Part shown: positions 33,801 through 36,164 of the stretch, one piece after another
How positions within the stretch are numbered: the stretch's first letter is position 1
How the letters are laid out: each line of letters opens with the position of its first letter
Assembly: GCA_030247575.1 (NCBI GenBank)
Contig: JAOTRV010000039.1
Span: 1 to 36,164 of the forward strand
DNA: 36,164 bases
Source: Sulfuritalea sp.
GTDB taxonomy: Bacteria; Pseudomonadota; Gammaproteobacteria; Burkholderiales; Rhodocyclaceae
Reading direction: 5' to 3'
The notes under the pieces: generated by a model
What the model was told of the DNA's origin: nothing
Database searches by the model: none
Seen by the model: the letters and a program-made list of their open reading frames with translations, nothing else
Position numbers and translations under genes: made by a program

Positions 33801-34458
33801 CCTGAAGTTTCAACTGCACATCTTCGTTGCGCGAGAGCTTGTCCAGACGCGCGATGACCAGGTTGGCCTCAAGAAACCAGTTACCCGTGCGCGAAGCCTC
33901 CAGCTTGTCGTTAGTAAGGATCTCGAAGGGTAGATGAAACCGCCGATAGAGTTCGTCCTGCCATTGTTCGGCGAGGCTTCCTGGGCAGACGATCAGGCAC
34001 CGCTGCAAGTCACCGCGGGCTATCAGCTCCTTAATGAGCAACCCGGCCATGATCGTCTTTCCGGCGCCAGGGTCATCCGCCAGCAGGAAACGTAGCGGTT
34101 GGCGTGGCAGCATCGCCTCGTAGACAGCGGTGATCTGGTGCGGCAGTGGATCGACGACTGAGGTATGTACCGCCAGCACCGGATCAAAGAGATGAGCCAG
34201 CCGAATGCGTTGCGCTTCAGAAACTAGACGGAATAGCGCGCCATCGCCATCGAAACTCCATGGTCTACCCTGCTCCACAAGCTCCAACCGAGTTTCATCG
34301 TCGCGATAAAGCAGCTCGTTGGCAACCCTGCCCGAGGCCGTCTTATAGGTGAGCTCTAGTGCGTCCGAGCCATGCCACTTGACATTGACGACCGTCACCA
34401 GTGCATTGGGGACGACACCGCGTATGGCGGCATTGGTCTGTAGTTGCTCGAGTTTCAT
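30880..34458 (-). CDS. SNF2-family helicase with C-terminal DUF3883 domain
   Basis: This 1192-aa protein is the first gene of the leftward operon. The ATPase motor has ADDPGAGKTIMAGLLIKEL (Walker A, Lys134), VVCDEAHKMSA (DEAH at 231-234), LLMSATPHNGKE and, in the second lobe, IIHGGIGREERLAVQERF. Then come ATDAAGEGINLQRA near 589 and RFGRIHRIGQTE near 622. An acidic insertion lies between the lobes (VLDSEDVEDLDEAPDNEVEI). The final 100 residues form DUF3883: LGYDIESRIPGTGKLRFIEV then KGR (E-V-K near 1113), a PD-(D/E)xK-like arrangement. SNF2 helicases of this type translocate on DNA in restriction-like and DISARM/Hma-like defence loci. The start at 34458 lacks an obvious ribosome-binding site. 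Confidence 0.93.
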   Translation of the reverse strand: MKLEQLQTNAAIRGVVPNALVTVVNVKWHGSDALELTYKTASGRVANELLYRDDETRLELVEQGRPWSFDGDGALFRLVSEAQRIRLAHLFDPVLAVHTSVVDPLPHQITAVYEAMLPRQPLRFLLADDPGAGKTIMAGLLIKELIARGDLQRCLIVCPGSLAEQWQDELYRRFHLPFEILTNDKLEASRTGNWFLEANLVIARLDKLSRNEDVQLKLQAPDCRWDLVVCDEAHKMSATVFGGETKYTKRYRLGQLLSTLTRHFLLMSATPHNGKEADFQLFMALLDGDRFEGRYRDGVHTADVSDLMRRMVKESLLKFDGTPLFPQRIAYTVPYKLSDAETHLYKIVTDYVREEFNRADALENDKRAGTVGFALTILQRRLASSPEAIYQSLRRRRERLESRLRELEVLHRGGQVAPIVAAGAPVLDSEDVEDLDEAPDNEVEIAEEEILDQATAARSISELRAEIETLKGLEAHAHAVRRSGTDTKWRELGSLLSEIFTPEAIVDRVAEPDAPYGAGAIPPPKSSPHQKIVIFTEHRDTLNYLEQRITTLLGRKTAVVIIHGGIGREERLAVQERFKHDPEVQVLLATDAAGEGINLQRAHLMVNYDLPWNPNRLEQRFGRIHRIGQTEVCHLWNLVADDTREGDVYRKLLDKLELARQALGGQVFDVLGKLQFEGKSLRDLLIEAIRHGEKPEVKAYLTTVLDTVLDRGHLQGLLEERALAHDAMDVSQVQRIREDMERADARRLQPHYIESFFHEAFKRLGGTSKQREPRRYQITHVPAQVCNRDRLIGIGEPVMPRYERIAFEKFLVAPQGQPLAAFVCPGHPLLDSVIDLTLERNRDLLKRGTVLVDERDMGTQPRVMFYLEHSIQDAGLTRAGERRIVSKRMLYVELDASGTTRHVHYAPYLDYRPLAEGEPGIEAILDRPECQWIDRELEQTVQGYAVASVVPEHLAEVRGHKLDLIARTEAAVKDRLTKEITYWDHRAEELKLQEQAGKPNAKLNSGEARKRADLLQGRLQKRLEELKLEARISPLPPVVLGGLLVVPLGLISAMAEQGGAAPTAPVDTQISAARARAIVMDIERSLGFDPTDREFEKLGYDIESRIPGTGKLRFIEVKGRVTGAPTITVTRNEILYSLNKPEDFILAIVEFTGDDTHKTYYLREPFKREPDFGVTSVNYDFAELLDRAQAPH

Positions 34459-34623
34459 GGAGTAAAGGTCACGGTTGAATTCATTCCTATGTTCTTATTG
34501 TGGTCAACTTGCTAAGGATATGCCAATTCAGCAAACTGCGAGGATTTGAAGACAGAAACCTATTCAGAAATTGAACCATACCGGTAGCTCGCCGGATGAG
34601 CCCGTCTATTTCATTTAATCGCG
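34459..34623. other. Intergenic region upstream of the defence operon
   Basis: These 165 bp are AT-richer than the flanking genes and should contain the promoter of the leftward operon, since no other gap of comparable size occurs upstream of the helicase. On the minus strand a TTGACC at 34507-34502 is followed after 17 bp by ATGAAT, a poor -10 match, so I do not call a promoter. No hairpin terminator for the upstream helicase fragment is evident. Confidence 0.4.
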
Positions 34624-36036
34624 CTACTGTGGCGCAGTAGCAGTGGCCAACAGGTCGGGCAACTCATAGCTAACACTGCTTTTTCCAAAGTCAGGTTCGC
34701 GTTTAAACGGGCGGCGAACATACCGCACCTCGCATCCGCTTGACGCGTCCAAATCGTTCTCCATCGTCGAGATCTCATTTCCATTGCCGTGTTCGCCTCG
34801 GGGTGGGACTGCGACCAAGGCGAGAATGTAGTCGTCAGGCTTATTGAGAGCGGTAATGATTTCATTCATGGCAATTGGAACTGTCTTAGCCCCAGACATC
34901 CAACCTTTGACATCGATGAACCTGAGGCGTCCAGAAACAGGATCTCTGGACTCTATGCCGTATCCCAACCTTTGCGACGAGACATCCCTTGGCTCAAAGC
35001 CAAGAGATTTTTCCGCGACTTGGACGGAGTTCAAGGCGAGTGATGCAATTCGACGGGCTTCTCGTGAAAATGCGGCTGGATCATCCACCCTCTCTCCCCG
35101 CATACGAGCCATCAGCCCAGAGGAAACGACAAGAACACCTCCGACGACAATTGGGGGCTGAGCAACAATCTGTCGTTGCTGCGCAAGCTCGCTCATTCGA
35201 TTCTGTAAGCGCATATGCAGATCATCGGCTCGCGCACGGGACTTGTCGGCATTGAGACGGGCGTTCGCATGGCCGGATTGCTCGAGCTCTCGCAATTGAC
35301 TGGCACGATAGTTCCAGTACGCGATTTCCTTAGTCAATCGTTCTTTGACTGCCTTTTCGATCTTGGCAATGCGCTCCAGCTTATCGCCCTTTACATCGCG
35401 CAGATGCTCAGCGGCAAGATGGGTAATCGCGTACTCAAGCACCAACTTCTCCAAGTCTTGCGATAACCAGGCCACGCTTAGCTCGGCCGTGAGCAACGTG
35501 CGCTCATCATCCGTAATGGGTCGATAATCAAGGTAAGGAGCCGGGCCGCACCCAGCCACTTGCCCGCTCGCGTCGAGCTCAAGGAATTGCATTCGCCGGG
35601 AAATAATCCGGCGATTTCCGCCCGTATCAACGTATCCGTCAGCGACAGCATGTTCCAGATAAAAGAGCACACGAATAGACTCGTCGTCCGCTTCACTCAA
35701 AAGAACAGCGCCTTGCTTCAGAATGCCTCGGTGCCGCTCAAGCACCAAGTCTGAAACAGATTCAAGTAGCGGGTGTCCCGGACAGATAAAGGTGGCTGTC
35801 GGCTTACCGGGAACGTTGATCAGGCTCTTATCAAAGCATATCCGCTCGTAGCGCTGAAGAATGGGCTCCCCGACGCCAAAGGACCGATCACGAGCTCGGA
35901 TGATGCCAGGAACATTGGTTAGCTCGAAGCGCTTTGGCTCTCGCTCTCGGAGTGAACCACCGTAGTGCTTAAAGACTTCCATGAAAAATGCTGCGACACA
36001 ATATGGCTGCAAACAACTCGCCTCGACTCTTGCCAT
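34624..36036 (-). pseudogene. C-terminal half of a second DUF3883 helicase, motor domains missing
   Basis: About 470 residues align along their whole length with the C-terminal half of the complete helicase next door. Both have LQPH/LQPY...FF followed by FICPGHPLL/FVCPGHPLL, RLTKEI.YW, PP.V.GG.LVV and the DUF3883 end RLRFIDVKGW (D-V-K in place of E-V-K). Identity looks like roughly half by eye, so this is an older paralog and not a recent duplicate. The match begins near MARVEASCLQPY; the sequence beyond 36050 to the window edge stays open in frame but does not resemble a helicase in any frame. Both motor lobes are therefore absent, at least from this ORF. I read it as the remnant of a related defence locus, though a stand-alone gene using ATG 36036 or TTG 36060 is possible. 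Confidence 0.6.
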
Positions 36037-36164
36037 ATTGTTACGTCCGCCACTCTGCAAGACGTACGCAGAGCAAATGTCACGCGAACAATGAGGCAGA
36101 AATAAAAGCTGCTGCCTGAAGGAAGTTGGGACGAAGCTGGCGAAAGGAGGGCTGGAAATCCTTT

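Noticed and set aside
34479-34507. Minus-strand TTGACC, 17-bp spacer, ATGAAT as a promoter for the defence operon
   Set aside because: The -10 hexamer matches the consensus at only three positions, so it is not called.
1-36164. tRNA, rRNA, insertion sequences or integrase genes
   Set aside because: I found no tRNA-like or rRNA sequence and no transposase or recombinase motifs on either strand.

Overview
The window looks like the accessory region of a mobile element, either an integrative conjugative element (ICE) or a large plasmid, from a proteobacterium. A betaproteobacterium is my best guess. It rests on the moderately high GC (about 60% by eye, with clear dips), an SXT/TOL-type TraD coupling protein, a TrfA-type replication initiator and the style of the recBCD operon. 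No rRNA, tRNA, transposase or integrase is visible, so the species and the element class are inferences.

Bases 1-4700 are a conjugation and replication segment read leftward: trfA, an origin of replication, two unrecognised genes, traD, and the start of a DUF4400/PFL_4697-type membrane protein cut by the left edge. The origin lies between trfA and its neighbour. It has three 11-bp AT-rich direct repeats, two perfect DnaA boxes and six copies of a 14-bp iteron (TAGGCGCTATCCCC), mostly spaced 22-23 bp.

Bases 4700-6950 are a small rightward cassette: a YbjN-domain protein, an HD-domain (p)ppGpp-hydrolase-like protein, a short possibly truncated ORF, and a lower-GC protein with an Ada-like zinc motif. 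A 20-bp exact direct repeat brackets this cassette. Bases 7007-15875 hold a complete recC-recB-recD operon whose genes overlap by 4 bp and whose catalytic motifs are intact.

Bases 15879-34458 are a long leftward operon of defence type. Its core is a SNF2-family helicase with a DUF3883 end, a DUF1156 adenine/cytosine methylase and a DUF499 ATPase with an N-terminal Swt1-type HEPN domain. This matches the helicase-methylase-ATPase ('Hma'-like) class. Embedded between or after the core genes are a DUF262/HNH (GmrSD-like) protein, a DUF932 protein, a Hanks-type kinase with TPR and FHA domains, a 252-aa unknown protein, a 32-aa microORF, and a three-gene module. The module consists of a membrane-anchored helical protein, an exported PD-(D/E)xK-like protein with a glycine-rich hydrophobic tail, and an ankyrin protein. 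The embedded genes are the most likely place for something undescribed. At the right edge lies the C-terminal half of a second, diverged DUF3883 helicase without its motor domains.

My reading is that the helicase, methylase and ATPase form a DNA-modification-dependent defence core. The kinase/FHA protein may be a phospho-signalling module. The DUF262 protein, the HEPN domain and the exported nuclease-like protein are candidate effectors. The adjacent RecBCD may supply exonuclease function. These roles are inferred from domains and gene order; nothing here demonstrates activity.
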